A stretch of DNA of 64,000 nt from Vreelandella salicampi (GTDB taxonomy: Bacteria; Pseudomonadota; Gammaproteobacteria; Pseudomonadales; Halomonadaceae): positions 372,001 to 436,000 of the forward strand of contig NZ_JACCDF010000002.1 in NCBI RefSeq assembly GCF_013415105.1, read 5' to 3'. The position numbers were made by a program, and so were the translations under genes. The notes below the pieces were generated by a model. That model saw only the letters and a program-made list of their open reading frames with translations, made no database searches and was not told where the DNA came from. This document shows, in pieces, positions 34,993-44,565 of the stretch. Numbering within the stretch: position 1 is the stretch's first letter; each line of letters starts with the position of its first letter.

Positions 34993-35894
34993 CTGTTTTA
35001 ACCCTGCCTGATGTAGCCAGCCAAACCGCCCGCTCTCCGGCCGCTTTGACCTGGGTGGGCATGGAGGGCATCGCACTCCCCGTCCGACTAGGCAGCCGCA
35101 GTGTAACGGCCAAGCTCAATGCAGGGGTTGGCCTGGATGACGCTGATGCACGGGGAATCCATATGTCTCGGCTGTATTTGGCGCTGGCACCGCTTGAAGA
35201 AGCACCGCTAACACTTCAAGCGGTTAAGGATGTATTGAATGCATTTTTAACCAGCCAAGATGGCTTATCCCAGCATGCTTATCTCAGCATCGAAGGCGAG
35301 CTTCCGCTTAAGCGGCAAGCCTTGATCAGCCCTTTAGCCGGGTGGAAAAGTTACCCCTTCACCTTGCGCTGCCAATTAACGCCCGCTGGCTTTCAGGCTG
35401 AACTCGACCTTACAGTGGGCTATTCGTCCACCTGCCCCTGCTCGGCGGCACTGGCAAGGCAGCTGATTCAACAGGCCTTTGAGGAAGATTTTGCGGAAAT
35501 TCCGTTCACCAAATCTGCGGTATCTGCGTGGCTAGGCAGCGAAGAAGGGATACTCGCAACGCCCCATAGTCAGCGCAGCAGTGTCGAATGCCGTTTGCGC
35601 TTGACTGACAACGAAAACGGAGAAGTGTCCATCGCGGATTTAATAACACAATGGATTGATCAAATCGAAAACGCGCTAGGCACCGCGCTGCAAACCGCCG
35701 TAAAGCGCATCGATGAGCAAGCCTTTGCCCTCGCCAACGGACAAAACCTGATGTTTTGTGAAGACGCCGCCCGGCGGCTGGATAAAACCCTCCGCCAGGC
35801 ACCGGGCGTGACAGGGTTTCAGCTCAAGGTCGTGCATGCCGAAAGCCTACACGCCCATGACGCGGTAGCGCGTAGTGAGTGGAATGGGTGGTGA
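34989..35894 (+). CDS. folE2: GTP cyclohydrolase FolE2 (type IB)
   Basis: A 301-residue enzyme of the FolE2 (GCYH-IB) family. Family features are LPVRLG near the start, the metal-site region SSTCPCSAALARQ, and PHSQRSSVECRLRL followed by the C-terminal LCEDAARRL-like segment. It converts GTP to dihydroneopterin triphosphate for folate synthesis, and unlike FolE it works with metals other than zinc, so it replaces FolE in zinc starvation. Overlap of four bases with the COG0523 GTPase and a terminator just downstream place it at the end of the zinc-starvation unit. Confidence 0.93.
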   Translation: MTVLTLPDVASQTARSPAALTWVGMEGIALPVRLGSRSVTAKLNAGVGLDDADARGIHMSRLYLALAPLEEAPLTLQAVKDVLNAFLTSQDGLSQHAYLSIEGELPLKRQALISPLAGWKSYPFTLRCQLTPAGFQAELDLTVGYSSTCPCSAALARQLIQQAFEEDFAEIPFTKSAVSAWLGSEEGILATPHSQRSSVECRLRLTDNENGEVSIADLITQWIDQIENALGTALQTAVKRIDEQAFALANGQNLMFCEDAARRLDKTLRQAPGVTGFQLKVVHAESLHAHDAVARSEWNGW

Positions 35895-35945
35895 CGCCTT
35901 GAGAGCGTCGCATAACGATGCTCAGCTGACATATGCACAAATAAT

Positions 35946-35977
35946 AAAAAAGCCTCGCCGCAACGGCGAGGCTTTTC
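35946..35977. terminator. Bidirectional rho-independent terminator between folE2 and the TPM gene
   Basis: Stem AGCCTCGCCG (35951-35960), loop CAA, CGGCGAGGCT (35964-35973), flanked by AAAAA on the left and TTTT on the right. It lies between convergent genes and should end both transcripts. Confidence 0.85.
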
Positions 35978-36020
35978 GATGACTCTTTGGGGAGACTCTT
36001 GAACGGGTTACGACGTTTCG

Positions 36021-36638
36021 TTACTCCAAAATCACCAAATGATTGGGCAGCTCGTTGCGCTCGTGGGTAGCCGGCACGTGTTCCTTCAGAAGCTTGCCGC
36101 AGGCGGCAATGCAGTCAAGAAAACCCTGCCGGGTCTCGCCCTGGTGCACCTTGGCGGTGAAATCCGCCACGATGTCTTCCCACACCTTGTTGTCCAGAAC
36201 GTCGGCAATGCCCTGATCCACCAGGATCTCCACATAGCGTTCCGCCTCCGAGACAAAGATCAACATACCGGTACCACCGTCGGTATGGTGTAGACGCTGC
36301 TCCAGGAACTGCCGCCGCGCCAGGTTGGAGGCGCGCCAGTAACGCACCTGCTGGGGAATCAGGCGGGTGTTGATGTTGGGCATCCGGAACAGCAGGCTGA
36401 GCAGGATGAACGTGCCCCACTGCACCAGCAACAGCACGTCGGCGCTGAACCAGTTGCCGACATAATTGGCAATCCCCGGCACCAGCAACGCCAGGATGCC
36501 GGCCCAAAGTAGGGGGATATAGCTGTAGTTATCGGACTGAGCCGTCAGCACGGTGACCAGTTCGGCGTCGGTTTCCCGCTCTGCCTCGTTGATAGCAGCG
36601 GTAACGGCTTCCTGATCGCTTTTACTTAGTAATGTCAT
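36021..36638 (-). CDS. TPM-domain membrane protein
   Basis: A 205-residue protein. N-terminal TPM-like segment (about 5-30: AITAAINEAERETDAELVTVL pattern), then two or three hydrophobic helices (about 40-90), then a soluble part that includes GGTGMLIFVSEAERYVEILVDQGI, a typical TPM (YgcG/TPM_phosphatase) motif. No Gly-rich tail. It follows the longer TPM protein by 60 bases, and a LemA gene leads the group. TPM/LemA groups act at the envelope, possibly in respiratory-complex or photosystem-like repair, but the role in this type of bacterium is unknown. Confidence 0.82.
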   Translation of the reverse strand: MTLLSKSDQEAVTAAINEAERETDAELVTVLTAQSDNYSYIPLLWAGILALLVPGIANYVGNWFSADVLLLVQWGTFILLSLLFRMPNINTRLIPQQVRYWRASNLARRQFLEQRLHHTDGGTGMLIFVSEAERYVEILVDQGIADVLDNKVWEDIVADFTAKVHQGETRQGFLDCIAACGKLLKEHVPATHERNELPNHLVILE

Positions 36639-36698
36639 GGTTGTGTGATTCTCATTGTCAGGTGTGAGGATTCAGCGCGTGCGGATAGCCCTGCGGCG

Positions 36699-37460
36699 TT
36701 ACCAGCCACCGGAGGCACCGCCACCGCCAAAGCCGCCACCGCCGCCACCAAAACCGCCGCCGCTGCCACCGCCGCCGCCACGACCGCCCATGGCGGCGCC
36801 GAGCAGCGCCGCGCCGACGAGAGCCGCGCCCCCGCGACCGCCACGGCCACCACGACTGCCGATAAAGAACACGACGCCCATCATGATGAAGAAGAAGAGC
36901 CCCATCAGGCCGGCATTAGGCTTTTCCTGGGCTGAACGGGTCTGCTGACCCTCGGGAACCGCCATTGGCTCGCCACCGAGCACCTGGATCATCGCCGCAG
37001 CGCCGTTGACGATACCGGCCTCAAAATCGCCTTGGCGGAAAGCCGGGCTGATCGACTGATTAATGATCACCGAGGACTGGGCATCGGTGAGACGCCCTTC
37101 AAGGCCATAGCCCACTTCGATGCGGATGGCCCGCTCTTCCTCTGCCACGATTAGCAGGGCGCCGTTATCTTCGTCCTCCTGGCCAATCCCCCAGTGCCGA
37201 CCTAGTTGGTAGCCAAAATCTTCTATCGGATACCCCTGCAGGTCTGGCAAGGTGACCACCACCACCTGTTCGGTGCTGGCCTCTTCGTGGGCCTCAAGCA
37301 TCTGGGTTAGGCGTGTTTCCACTTCGGGGGAGAGCATCTCTGCCTGGTCGACCACCCGACCGCTCAGTTCGGGAAACTCCGGCGTTGACTGTGCCCAGCC
37401 GGTGATCGGAAGTAAAAGTAGGAACGTCAGCAGTAAGCTTTTGCGAATCAAGATAGCCAT
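36699..37460 (-). CDS. TPM-domain protein with signal peptide and Gly-rich tail (YgcG-like)
   Basis: A 253-residue protein: signal peptide (1-24, ending TGWAQS), TPM domain (about 28-150: LSGRVVDQAEMLS, EQVVVVTLPDLQGYPIEDFGYQLGR, NGALLIVAEEERAIRIEVGYGLEG), one membrane helix (about 180-200) and a C-terminal tail almost wholly Gly with Ala/Ser/Phe (205-253). The layout matches YgcG-type proteins. It shares a TGATG junction with the upstream LemA gene and is co-translated. Confidence 0.9.
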   Translation of the reverse strand: MAILIRKSLLLTFLLLLPITGWAQSTPEFPELSGRVVDQAEMLSPEVETRLTQMLEAHEEASTEQVVVVTLPDLQGYPIEDFGYQLGRHWGIGQEDEDNGALLIVAEEERAIRIEVGYGLEGRLTDAQSSVIINQSISPAFRQGDFEAGIVNGAAAMIQVLGGEPMAVPEGQQTRSAQEKPNAGLMGLFFFIMMGVVFFIGSRGGRGGRGGAALVGAALLGAAMGGRGGGGGSGGGFGGGGGGFGGGGASGGW

Positions 37461-38077
37461 CAGAAGTCCACCGCTGGTGCGTCGTCGGCATTTTCCGTGG
37501 TGGCTTCGAAGTTGGCACGGGGCTCCAGATCGCTATACAACAGGCTGTGCCAGATTTTGCCTGGGAAGGTGCGCAGTTCGGTGTTGTAGCGCTCCACTGC
37601 CTGAATGAAATCCCGGCGCGCGACGGCAATCCGGTTCTCTGTGCCCTCAAGCTGAGACTGCAAGGCCAGGAAATTCTGGTTCGACTTGAGATCCGGGTAA
37701 CGTTCGGACACCGCCATCAGACGGCTCAGGGCACTGCTGAGTTCCCCCTGGGCCTGCTGGAATTGCTGCAGTTTTTCGGGGTTTTCAAGAATGCTCTCGT
37801 CCACCTGGATCGACGTGGCCTTGGAGCGCGCTTCGATCACTGCGGTTAGCGTTTCCTGCTCTTGGGCGGCGAAACCTTTTACGGTTTCCACCAGGTTGGG
37901 AATCAGGTCGGCACGGCGCTGGTACTGGTTTTCTACCTGGGACCAGGCGGCGGTGACCCTCTCATCGTAAGTGGGGATGTTGTTGATCCCACAGCCACTG
38001 AGTAGCAAAACCAGCGCCATCACGGACGTCAACTGCCAGATAGCCCGCTGTTGAAACGGTTTGTAAAGGATTCCCAT
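37460..38077 (-). CDS. lemA: LemA-family lipoprotein
   Basis: A 205-residue protein when started at ATG 38077 (MGILYKPFQQ); a frame extends to 38137. A lipobox LLLSGC (Cys about residue 29) indicates a lipoprotein. Then the LemA helical bundle: YDERVTAAWSQVENQYQRRADLIPNLVETVKGFA, RLMAVSERYPDLKSNQNF, and IAVARRDFIQAVERYN. First gene of the lemA-TPM-TPM unit. Function of the family is poorly defined; it is an envelope protein. Confidence 0.9.
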   Translation of the reverse strand: MGILYKPFQQRAIWQLTSVMALVLLLSGCGINNIPTYDERVTAAWSQVENQYQRRADLIPNLVETVKGFAAQEQETLTAVIEARSKATSIQVDESILENPEKLQQFQQAQGELSSALSRLMAVSERYPDLKSNQNFLALQSQLEGTENRIAVARRDFIQAVERYNTELRTFPGKIWHSLLYSDLEPRANFEATTENADDAPAVDF

Positions 38078-38183
38078 AGTGCTCTGCCCCGGAGATGGAT
38101 GCATGAAGAGGGGGTGCGTGGTTTGTGAGCCACGCATTGAACCTTCTCTTAGTATGGTGGCAGAGCGAGTGTTTTCAAGGTGG

Positions 38184-39362
38184 TCAGCTTTCCGTGTGGT
38201 TCACGTCATAGAGACATTTTCCCGCCACGAACGTCTGCTGCGGCTGAAGTTGGCTGTCGAGTAGTGTCACATCGGCATCAAAGCCGATCGCCAAGCGTCC
38301 TTTGCTTGCGTGTAAACCGAGTACTCGGGCCACGTTTCCCGAAATCAGGCCCAGTGCCTGCTCCAGGGGCAATACCTCCTCGCGTACCAGTCGCTGCCAG
38401 TCAGCGATAAGGGTGGTATTGCCCGCCACCCGCATGCCGATATAGGCGCCCCTATCGTCGAATCCGGGCAGGCTGCCGTTGCAATCAGAACTCATGGTGA
38501 TGCGCTCGACGGGGACACCGCGGCGGAGCAGTCGCGACACTGCTCCGAAGCCACTCAAATCGTCTTCGTCGGCGTCGTCGAAAGCGGTTACATCCACGTT
38601 GGCGTCGAAGGTCAGCGCGTAGTCGGCGGCCTCCTCGAGCAGGTCGCGATGGCGGTTCACGTGAGTGGGAATCACTTGCTCGGCGGGAATCTCAGTCTCG
38701 GAGAGCAATCGCCGCAGTGGCTCAAGTCCCCGCTTTCCGTCACCCAGGTGAAAGTGGCAAATACCCAGCTTGCCGGCCAGCATGGCGCCCACCCGGGTAT
38801 CGCTGACGATCCGTTCGATTTCATCCTGGCGCGGCTGGCTCGAACGATGGTCCGAGATGGCGAGTTCGCCCAGGCCGATGACCTCAGGAATCCAGGCCAG
38901 GTCGCGCTGAAGGTCGCCGGTCAGCGTGGGCGGCGGGACACGGTAGGCGCCGGTATACATATAGGCTGATATACCCTCGGCCCTGAGCCCGCGTACCTTG
39001 GCCAGTAAATCCGCCGGGGAACGGCTGATGCTGTCGGTGCCCAGCACCCCCACCACCGTGCCGATACCCATCGAGGCGATCTCGTAGGCGGTGATTTCCG
39101 GACAGCGGGTACCGCAGCCGCCCTCACCCCCACCGCCGGTCACGTGAACGTGCTGATCGATAAAGGCGGGCACGGCGGTGAGATGTCGCGCCTCCACAAC
39201 CCGCACCGGCCAGCCCGCGGGGATCTCAAGGTCACGCCCCAGGGCGGCGATGCGGCCGTCGGCGATCAGGATATCGTTCGCCTCAAGAGGCTCCGGCGCA
39301 TAGATGCGGCCGACCCGCAACAGGGTCAGCAGCCGGTCCTCCTGGGGTTCGGCGGGCCTCAT
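38184..39362 (-). CDS. iadA: Isoaspartyl dipeptidase (beta-aspartyl peptidase) IadA
   Basis: A 392-residue amidohydrolase. Metal ligands: HVH in PAFIDQHVHVTGGGGEGG, His in KLGICHFHLGDG, His in VIPTHVNRHR and Asp in TMSSDCNGSLP; the bridging residue lies in GLGELAISDHRSSQP. The GGGGEGG loop after HxH is the IadA signature. It cleaves beta-linked Asp dipeptides. It overlaps cyanophycin synthetase by four bases (ATGA) as last gene of the operon, so its substrate here is most likely beta-Asp-Arg released from cyanophycin by the cyanophycinase. Confidence 0.94.
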   Translation of the reverse strand: MRPAEPQEDRLLTLLRVGRIYAPEPLEANDILIADGRIAALGRDLEIPAGWPVRVVEARHLTAVPAFIDQHVHVTGGGGEGGCGTRCPEITAYEIASMGIGTVVGVLGTDSISRSPADLLAKVRGLRAEGISAYMYTGAYRVPPPTLTGDLQRDLAWIPEVIGLGELAISDHRSSQPRQDEIERIVSDTRVGAMLAGKLGICHFHLGDGKRGLEPLRRLLSETEIPAEQVIPTHVNRHRDLLEEAADYALTFDANVDVTAFDDADEDDLSGFGAVSRLLRRGVPVERITMSSDCNGSLPGFDDRGAYIGMRVAGNTTLIADWQRLVREEVLPLEQALGLISGNVARVLGLHASKGRLAIGFDADVTLLDSQLQPQQTFVAGKCLYDVNHTES

Positions 39363-41995
39363 GGCAACTCACCGTCTGGCGTCGTGGCGGCAGCTGACCG
39401 GAAACGGCGCCCTCTGATACGCTCAATAGCGCCCTCGACGTCGTCGATCAGCAATACCAGTAAATCGCCTTCGCTTGCCTCATCGAAGGCCCGATCCACG
39501 GCCTGCTGCTCTTCCATGATGACCTCAACCCGGCAGGCCTCCGATACTGACTCGGCCCCTTCACGCAATAGGCGAGCGGCGTCACCGGGGGTGCGTCCGC
39601 GGGCGTCGGTTTCGTAGATGAAAACCACGTCGTGCATCTTGGCAAGCAGGGTTCCCAGCGTGAACAGATCCTCGTCACGGCGGTTGCCTGGGGCACTGGC
39701 GACACTGATCCGTCGGCGGGCCGGAATGCAGCCGACCAGTTCGCTTAAGGCCTCAAGCGCCGGCACATTGTGACCGTAATCGATCAACACCTTCATGCCG
39801 TCGGCGTCGATGAGGTTGGTGCGGCCAGGGTTCTGCCCTGGCGTGGGGTGGAAAGTCTGTAAGCCCATCTGGATGTCAGCGATCGACAGCCCCAAGGCAT
39901 AGGCGGCGGCGCTGGCCGCCAGGGCATTGGCCACATTGAAGCGCGCATGGCCTTCGAAGGTGATCGGCACGTCCACCACCGGGATCACTTCGGCCTCAAC
40001 ATGACCCTGGCGCATCACGATGCGCTCGTTGTTGACGGTAAAGGCGACGCCCTGGTCGCAGACATGCTGACGAACGGGGCGGGAGTTGGGGTCCAGGGTA
40101 AAGAAAATGATGTCGCCACGGGCCCACTGTTGGCCTTCCAGCACCCGGGGGTCATCGGCATTGAGCACGGCGGTGCCACTCTTGCTCACGGCATCAATGA
40201 CCACCGTCTTGCAGCGCGCCAGTTCATCCAGCGTATGTATGTCGTGTTCGCCCAAGTGGTCGCTGGCGATGTTGAGCAGCACGCCCACGTCGCACTCATC
40301 GAAGCCTAGTCCGCGGCGCATAATGCCACCGCGAGCGACTTCCAGTACGGCGCACTCAACCGTGGGCTCGCGCAACACGATCGCGGCCGCCTGAGGGCCG
40401 CTATAGTCACCGCGCATAATCACGTGGTTGTCGACCTCAATGGCCCCAGTGCAAGCCATGCCGACGTTGCGCCCCGCCTGGCGCAGCACGTGCGAGAGCA
40501 GGCGCACCGTGGTGGTCTTGCCGTTGGTACCGGTGACCGCCGCGATGGGAATGCGCCCGGTGGTCTCGCCGTCGGGGTACAGCATATCGATCACCGGGCG
40601 ACCCACATCGCGACCTTCCCCGTGAGTCGGCGAGAGGTGCATACGAAAACCGGGCCCGGCATTGACCTCGACCACGGCAGCCGATTGCTCTTCCAGCGGC
40701 CGGGTCAGCGTCTCGGCGAGCAGATCGATGCCGATGATGTCTAACCCCACTAGCCGCGCGATGCGCTCCGCCGCGTAGCGCACCTCCGGATGGACATCGT
40801 CGGTGACGTCCGTGGCCGTGCCCCCAGTGCTGAGGTTCGCGGTCGGCTTGAGGAAGACCATCTCGCCGGCCGGAATCACGCTCTGCAGGGTTAGGTTCTG
40901 CTGGCCGATCAGCCGGTGCGATTGTTCGTCCAACTGGATCTGGGTCAGCAGGTTCTCGTGGCCGATGCCGCGACGGGGGTCGCGGTTTTCCGCGTCGACC
41001 AGCGCCTGCAGCGTTGCTTGCCCATCGCCGACCACATGCGCCGGACGTCGTCTTGCGGCAGCCACAAGCTTGCCATCGATGACCAACAGGCGGTGGTCTT
41101 CGCCGCGAATATACTGCTCGACGATCACCGACGGATTGCGATGAGAGGCAATATCGAAGGCATCATTCAGCGCCTGATCGTCCTCGATGTTGGTGCTCAC
41201 TCCGCGGCCATGGTTGCCGATGACCGGCTTCACCGCGACGGGATAGCCGATATCGCGGGCGGCCTCCAGCGCCTCGTCGAACGAACTGCACGACCATCCT
41301 CGGGGTACCGGAATCCCGGCATCGCCGAGTACCTGCTTGGTCCACTCCTTGTCGTCGGCAATGCCGTAGCCGATCAGATCCGTATGGCCGGTCACCGTCG
41401 CTTGGATACGCCGCTGAAGATGGCCGTGACCGAACTGGATATAGCTGTTTTCCTCGCTCAAGCGGGTATGGGGAATGCCACGCCGGGTGGCGGCATCGAC
41501 AATGGCCGCCGTGGAAGGGCCGAGCATATGGGCATCGCGCACCTCCTTGAGGCGGGTGATGATGGATGAGATATCAATCTCGTCGCCATTAAAGAGCCGG
41601 ACGACGAGGTCGACTGACTCGACACCGGCCGCCAAACCACAGGCTTCGTCCCTGTAACGGTAAACGACGTTGTAGATGCCGGTTTCGTAGGAGTCGACCG
41701 TCTTGCCGTAACCCACCGAAAAGCCGATCAAGTTCTGTAGTTCGATCGCGACGTGCTCTACCACGTGGCCGGCCCAGGTGCCGCGCTCAAGCCGTTCCAG
41801 AAAGCCGCCGGGGCGACCTACCGAGCAGCGGTGCTCCTGCAGGGTGGGTAGCAGCGTCGTCAGCCGCTCAACGATACCGGGGACGGTATCGCTCGGCCGC
41901 TCTTCGAGCTCACCAATGTCCAGCCGCATGTAGATGGCCGGGTAACGGCTGTAATAGTTCGGACCGCGCAGGGCACGATGATCAAGTATGTTCAT
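39359..41995 (-). CDS. cphA: Cyanophycin synthetase CphA
   Basis: An 878-residue enzyme. N-terminal domain (1-160) is followed by an ATP-grasp domain (about 215-480; GYPVAVKPVIGNHGRGVSTNI, VEQYIRGEDHRLLVI, GIDLLAETL, VVEVNAGPGFRMHL) that adds Asp to the growing chain, and a Mur-ligase-like domain (about 490-870; P loop AVTGTNGKTTTVRLL, LEVARGGIMRRGLGFD, LNADDPRVL, IDYGHNVPALEAL) that adds Arg. It makes the nitrogen-storage polymer multi-L-arginyl-poly-L-aspartate. Length matches CphA (about 875). Start overlaps the cyanophycinase stop (TAATG). Confidence 0.96.
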   Translation of the reverse strand: MNILDHRALRGPNYYSRYPAIYMRLDIGELEERPSDTVPGIVERLTTLLPTLQEHRCSVGRPGGFLERLERGTWAGHVVEHVAIELQNLIGFSVGYGKTVDSYETGIYNVVYRYRDEACGLAAGVESVDLVVRLFNGDEIDISSIITRLKEVRDAHMLGPSTAAIVDAATRRGIPHTRLSEENSYIQFGHGHLQRRIQATVTGHTDLIGYGIADDKEWTKQVLGDAGIPVPRGWSCSSFDEALEAARDIGYPVAVKPVIGNHGRGVSTNIEDDQALNDAFDIASHRNPSVIVEQYIRGEDHRLLVIDGKLVAAARRRPAHVVGDGQATLQALVDAENRDPRRGIGHENLLTQIQLDEQSHRLIGQQNLTLQSVIPAGEMVFLKPTANLSTGGTATDVTDDVHPEVRYAAERIARLVGLDIIGIDLLAETLTRPLEEQSAAVVEVNAGPGFRMHLSPTHGEGRDVGRPVIDMLYPDGETTGRIPIAAVTGTNGKTTTVRLLSHVLRQAGRNVGMACTGAIEVDNHVIMRGDYSGPQAAAIVLREPTVECAVLEVARGGIMRRGLGFDECDVGVLLNIASDHLGEHDIHTLDELARCKTVVIDAVSKSGTAVLNADDPRVLEGQQWARGDIIFFTLDPNSRPVRQHVCDQGVAFTVNNERIVMRQGHVEAEVIPVVDVPITFEGHARFNVANALAASAAAYALGLSIADIQMGLQTFHPTPGQNPGRTNLIDADGMKVLIDYGHNVPALEALSELVGCIPARRRISVASAPGNRRDEDLFTLGTLLAKMHDVVFIYETDARGRTPGDAARLLREGAESVSEACRVEVIMEEQQAVDRAFDEASEGDLLVLLIDDVEGAIERIRGRRFRSAAATTPDGELP

Positions 41996-42846
41996 TACGC
42001 ATAGCTCCCCGCCAGGATGGCGTTGAGTTCGTCGGTGACGAGATAACGCCGGGCCTCGACATCGTAGCCGTGGCCGCTAACCAGCGCATGGAAGATCATG
42101 TGCTCGACGGCCACCGGTTCCCCCATGGCGAGGTCGGCAATATTCGAACTCGCCAGGTCCCGGCTATCGATGAGGATGACATGCCCCGGCCCGATGGCTT
42201 CGAGAATGCCGTGAGGATGGATGATCACGCCGGCATCCTCTCCCAAACCCACGCCGAGGTGTTCCGGGTTGCTGGCGCCAACCTCCATCAGCCGTGTAAA
42301 GCGCCCGCGCTCAAGGAAGTGGCTATCGATGATGAGGTCATCGATGAAACCCAGGCCGGAAGTCATGTTGACGGCCCCTTTGCGCAGGGCGTCGGCTGCC
42401 GAACCGTTGTAGATCATGGTGCTTGGCATAGCCGCCGCGCCCGCACTGGTGCCCGCTACGACGGCGCCGTCCTGCAGGCGTTGGCGGATGGCCGTCAGAA
42501 CCGGCGAGCCACCCAGCACATTGGTCAGGCGCAGCTGGTCACCGCCGGTGAAGAAGATGATGCCGCTTTGCTCGATCAGTCGCACCGTTTCGGCATCGGC
42601 TGCCTGCTGGCGGTCCTGGATATCCAAACAATGGACCTGGCTTGCGCCAAGACGAGAGAAGGCTGCTTCGTATTCAGGTAGGACCTGGTCAGGGATGCCG
42701 CTGGCCGTGGCAATCACCGCGACCTCCTGGTTGCCCTCGGGGGCTAAAACGAAGACCTTCTTGAGGATTTCGAGATCAGAGGTTCTGTCCTCGGCACCGC
42801 CGATGGCGACGAGGTGGCCGGATACCGAGAAAATGGGTGGGGTCAT
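41995..42846 (-). CDS. cphB: Cyanophycinase CphB
   Basis: A 283-residue serine hydrolase of the S51 family. Nucleophile Ser in AGTSAGAAAMPSTMI, and a preceding IIFFTGGDQLRL motif; GGAEDR near the N-terminus and IDSHFLERGRFTRL later are family features. Cleaves cyanophycin to beta-Asp-Arg dipeptides. No signal peptide, so it acts inside the cell on stored polymer. First gene of cphB-cphA-iadA, giving synthesis, mobilisation and final dipeptide cleavage in one transcript. Confidence 0.94.
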   Translation of the reverse strand: MTPPIFSVSGHLVAIGGAEDRTSDLEILKKVFVLAPEGNQEVAVIATASGIPDQVLPEYEAAFSRLGASQVHCLDIQDRQQAADAETVRLIEQSGIIFFTGGDQLRLTNVLGGSPVLTAIRQRLQDGAVVAGTSAGAAAMPSTMIYNGSAADALRKGAVNMTSGLGFIDDLIIDSHFLERGRFTRLMEVGASNPEHLGVGLGEDAGVIIHPHGILEAIGPGHVILIDSRDLASSNIADLAMGEPVAVEHMIFHALVSGHGYDVEARRYLVTDELNAILAGSYA

Positions 42847-43212
42847 ATTCCTTTCGTCGCCCAGCGACGCTTTTGAGGTACGCTAAACCATTACCGATAC
42901 CGGCAATGTCGTATCGTGTGATTTTTAACCCACTCTTTCACTTATAACAGCTGAAAACCACCCTAGCCAGATTAATCATGAACCCTCGGCCTGACGAAAT
43001 CTCTACTGTGGAGCAGGGGCGTTCCTCATATCTTGTGTATTGGCTTTTGTGTATTGCCCAAGCGCAGGAAAGATAACCCGCTATACTGGGTTTGTTGGTC
43101 TTGCTAAGCCCTGACCGAACGTCAGGACAGTTAAGCACCATACTCTGTCGGCGTCCCGCTGCGTCTTTGCGGTGAAGACTGCTGACAGCCGAGCTTACAC
43201 CAGGAGGTGGTC
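42847..43212. other. Divergent regulatory region of the cyanophycin operon and ATP-grasp gene
   Basis: About 366 bases. It carries a -10-like TATACT at 43082-43087 oriented to the ATP-grasp gene, and a hairpin CCTGAC-CGAAC-GTCAGG (43110-43126) in its presumed leader. The AGGAGG ribosome binding site is at 43202-43207. No open frame of note. No known riboswitch pattern recognised. Confidence 0.4.
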
Positions 43213-44514
43213 ATGAGCGTTCGGAATATCTTTGTCGTCGGGCTGGATGAAACGAATCGTCAACGGCTTGAGCATTTGCGTGGGGCTGAGAATTATCGGT
43301 TTCATGGCGTGATCGAGCCTGCCGAAGTCAATGATACGGAAATCTTTCCTATCGAAGACATGCTGTCCCGAGCTGAAGCCCAGCTCAAAGAGTTTAGTGA
43401 GCCTATCGATGCCATCGTTGGCTACATGGATTTCCCCGTCTCGACCATGCTGCCGCTGCTCTGCGAGCGATTGGGTACGCCCTCCACCAGTCTCGAAAGC
43501 TTGCTTAAATGCGAGCACAAGTATTGGAGCCGGTGCGTTCAGCAGGAGGTCATTGCTGACTATATTCCCCGCTTTACCGCCTTCGATCCCTTCGACCCTC
43601 AGGCGCTTCAGCAGATAGGGGAGGCGGGGCTGTATTTTCCGTTCTTCGTCAAACCCATCAAATCCTCAGGCTCGCGGCTGGGCTTTCGCATCGACAGCCC
43701 CGAAGATTTTGCCCATGCCGTAGAGCGCTTGTGTGAAGGTATCGGCACGATTTCAGAGCCTTTCAATTACGTGCTTGATCACGCCAATTTGCCTGACGAT
43801 GTCCGCGCGGTCGATGGTGGCCACTGCATGGCGGAAGAAATTATCGGCGGATGGCAATGTACGGTCGAGGGTTACGTGTTCCAAGGCGACGTTGTCCCTT
43901 ACGGCATTGTCGATTCGATTCGCTATCCGCAAGTGCTGAGTTTTTTATCTTATCGCTATCCGTCGCAACTCCCCGCTAATATTCAGGAAAAAATGCAAGA
44001 GCTGACGCGTACCATCATGGCCCATATTGGCTATGACAATGCGGCGTTCAACATCGAATATTTTTGGGACGAAATACAAGATCGCATCTGGCTACTTGAG
44101 ATCAATACCCGCGTAGCCCAATCGCATTGCGATATTTTCGAGAAGGTCGATGGGGTCAGTCATCAGCAAATAACGGTGGACTTGGCACTTGGGCAGCTGC
44201 CCGACATGCCTTACCGGCAAGGCGCTTTCAAGGTCGCCGCGAAATACTTCTATCGCGTCTTCTTCGCTGATGCTACCGTCAGTCAAGCCCCCAGCGCCGA
44301 GGAGATCGAAAAACTGCAGCAAGCCTTCCCCGGCACTGTGATTAAGTTGCAGGTCGATGTCGGTACGCGATTGTCTTCGCTGCCCGAGCAAGACAGTTAC
44401 AGTTACGCCTTGGCTTACGTGTGGATGGGCGCAGACGACGACGTCACGTTGGAAGATAACTACGCACGCCTTGCCGAGCAGCTAAATTTTGCGTTCGAAG
44501 ACATCGTCGGCTGA
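43213..44514 (+). CDS. ATP-grasp domain enzyme of unknown substrate
   Basis: A 433-residue protein from ATG 43213 (AGGAGG five bases ahead). N-terminal Rossmann-like part (IFVVGLDETNRQRLEHL), then an ATP-grasp fold: PFFVKPIKSSGSRLGFRI (ATP-lysine), EEIIGGWQCTVEGYV, and the magnesium site AFNIEYFWDE and WLLEINTRVAQSHCDIFEKV. The last motif (EINxR) is typical for carboxylate-amine ligases such as carbamoyl-phosphate synthetase or amino-acid ligases. It is divergent from cphB and 51 bases before a CocE-type hydrolase. Possible role: ligation of amino acids or peptides; substrate unknown. Confidence 0.82.
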   Translation: MSVRNIFVVGLDETNRQRLEHLRGAENYRFHGVIEPAEVNDTEIFPIEDMLSRAEAQLKEFSEPIDAIVGYMDFPVSTMLPLLCERLGTPSTSLESLLKCEHKYWSRCVQQEVIADYIPRFTAFDPFDPQALQQIGEAGLYFPFFVKPIKSSGSRLGFRIDSPEDFAHAVERLCEGIGTISEPFNYVLDHANLPDDVRAVDGGHCMAEEIIGGWQCTVEGYVFQGDVVPYGIVDSIRYPQVLSFLSYRYPSQLPANIQEKMQELTRTIMAHIGYDNAAFNIEYFWDEIQDRIWLLEINTRVAQSHCDIFEKVDGVSHQQITVDLALGQLPDMPYRQGAFKVAAKYFYRVFFADATVSQAPSAEEIEKLQQAFPGTVIKLQVDVGTRLSSLPEQDSYSYALAYVWMGADDDVTLEDNYARLAEQLNFAFEDIVG

Positions 44515-44565
44515 TGTATTCGCGTTACGGAAGAGCATCGAGTTACGACATTAAGGAGCAGGACC

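Noticed and set aside
36645..36935. Plus-strand Ala/Thr-rich frame
   Set aside because: It is the antisense of the Gly-rich tail of the YgcG-like TPM protein.
40916..42681. Plus-strand frames of 217 and 203 codons in the cphA and cphB region
   Set aside because: Antisense to cyanophycin synthetase and cyanophycinase, both with complete motifs; no family resemblance.
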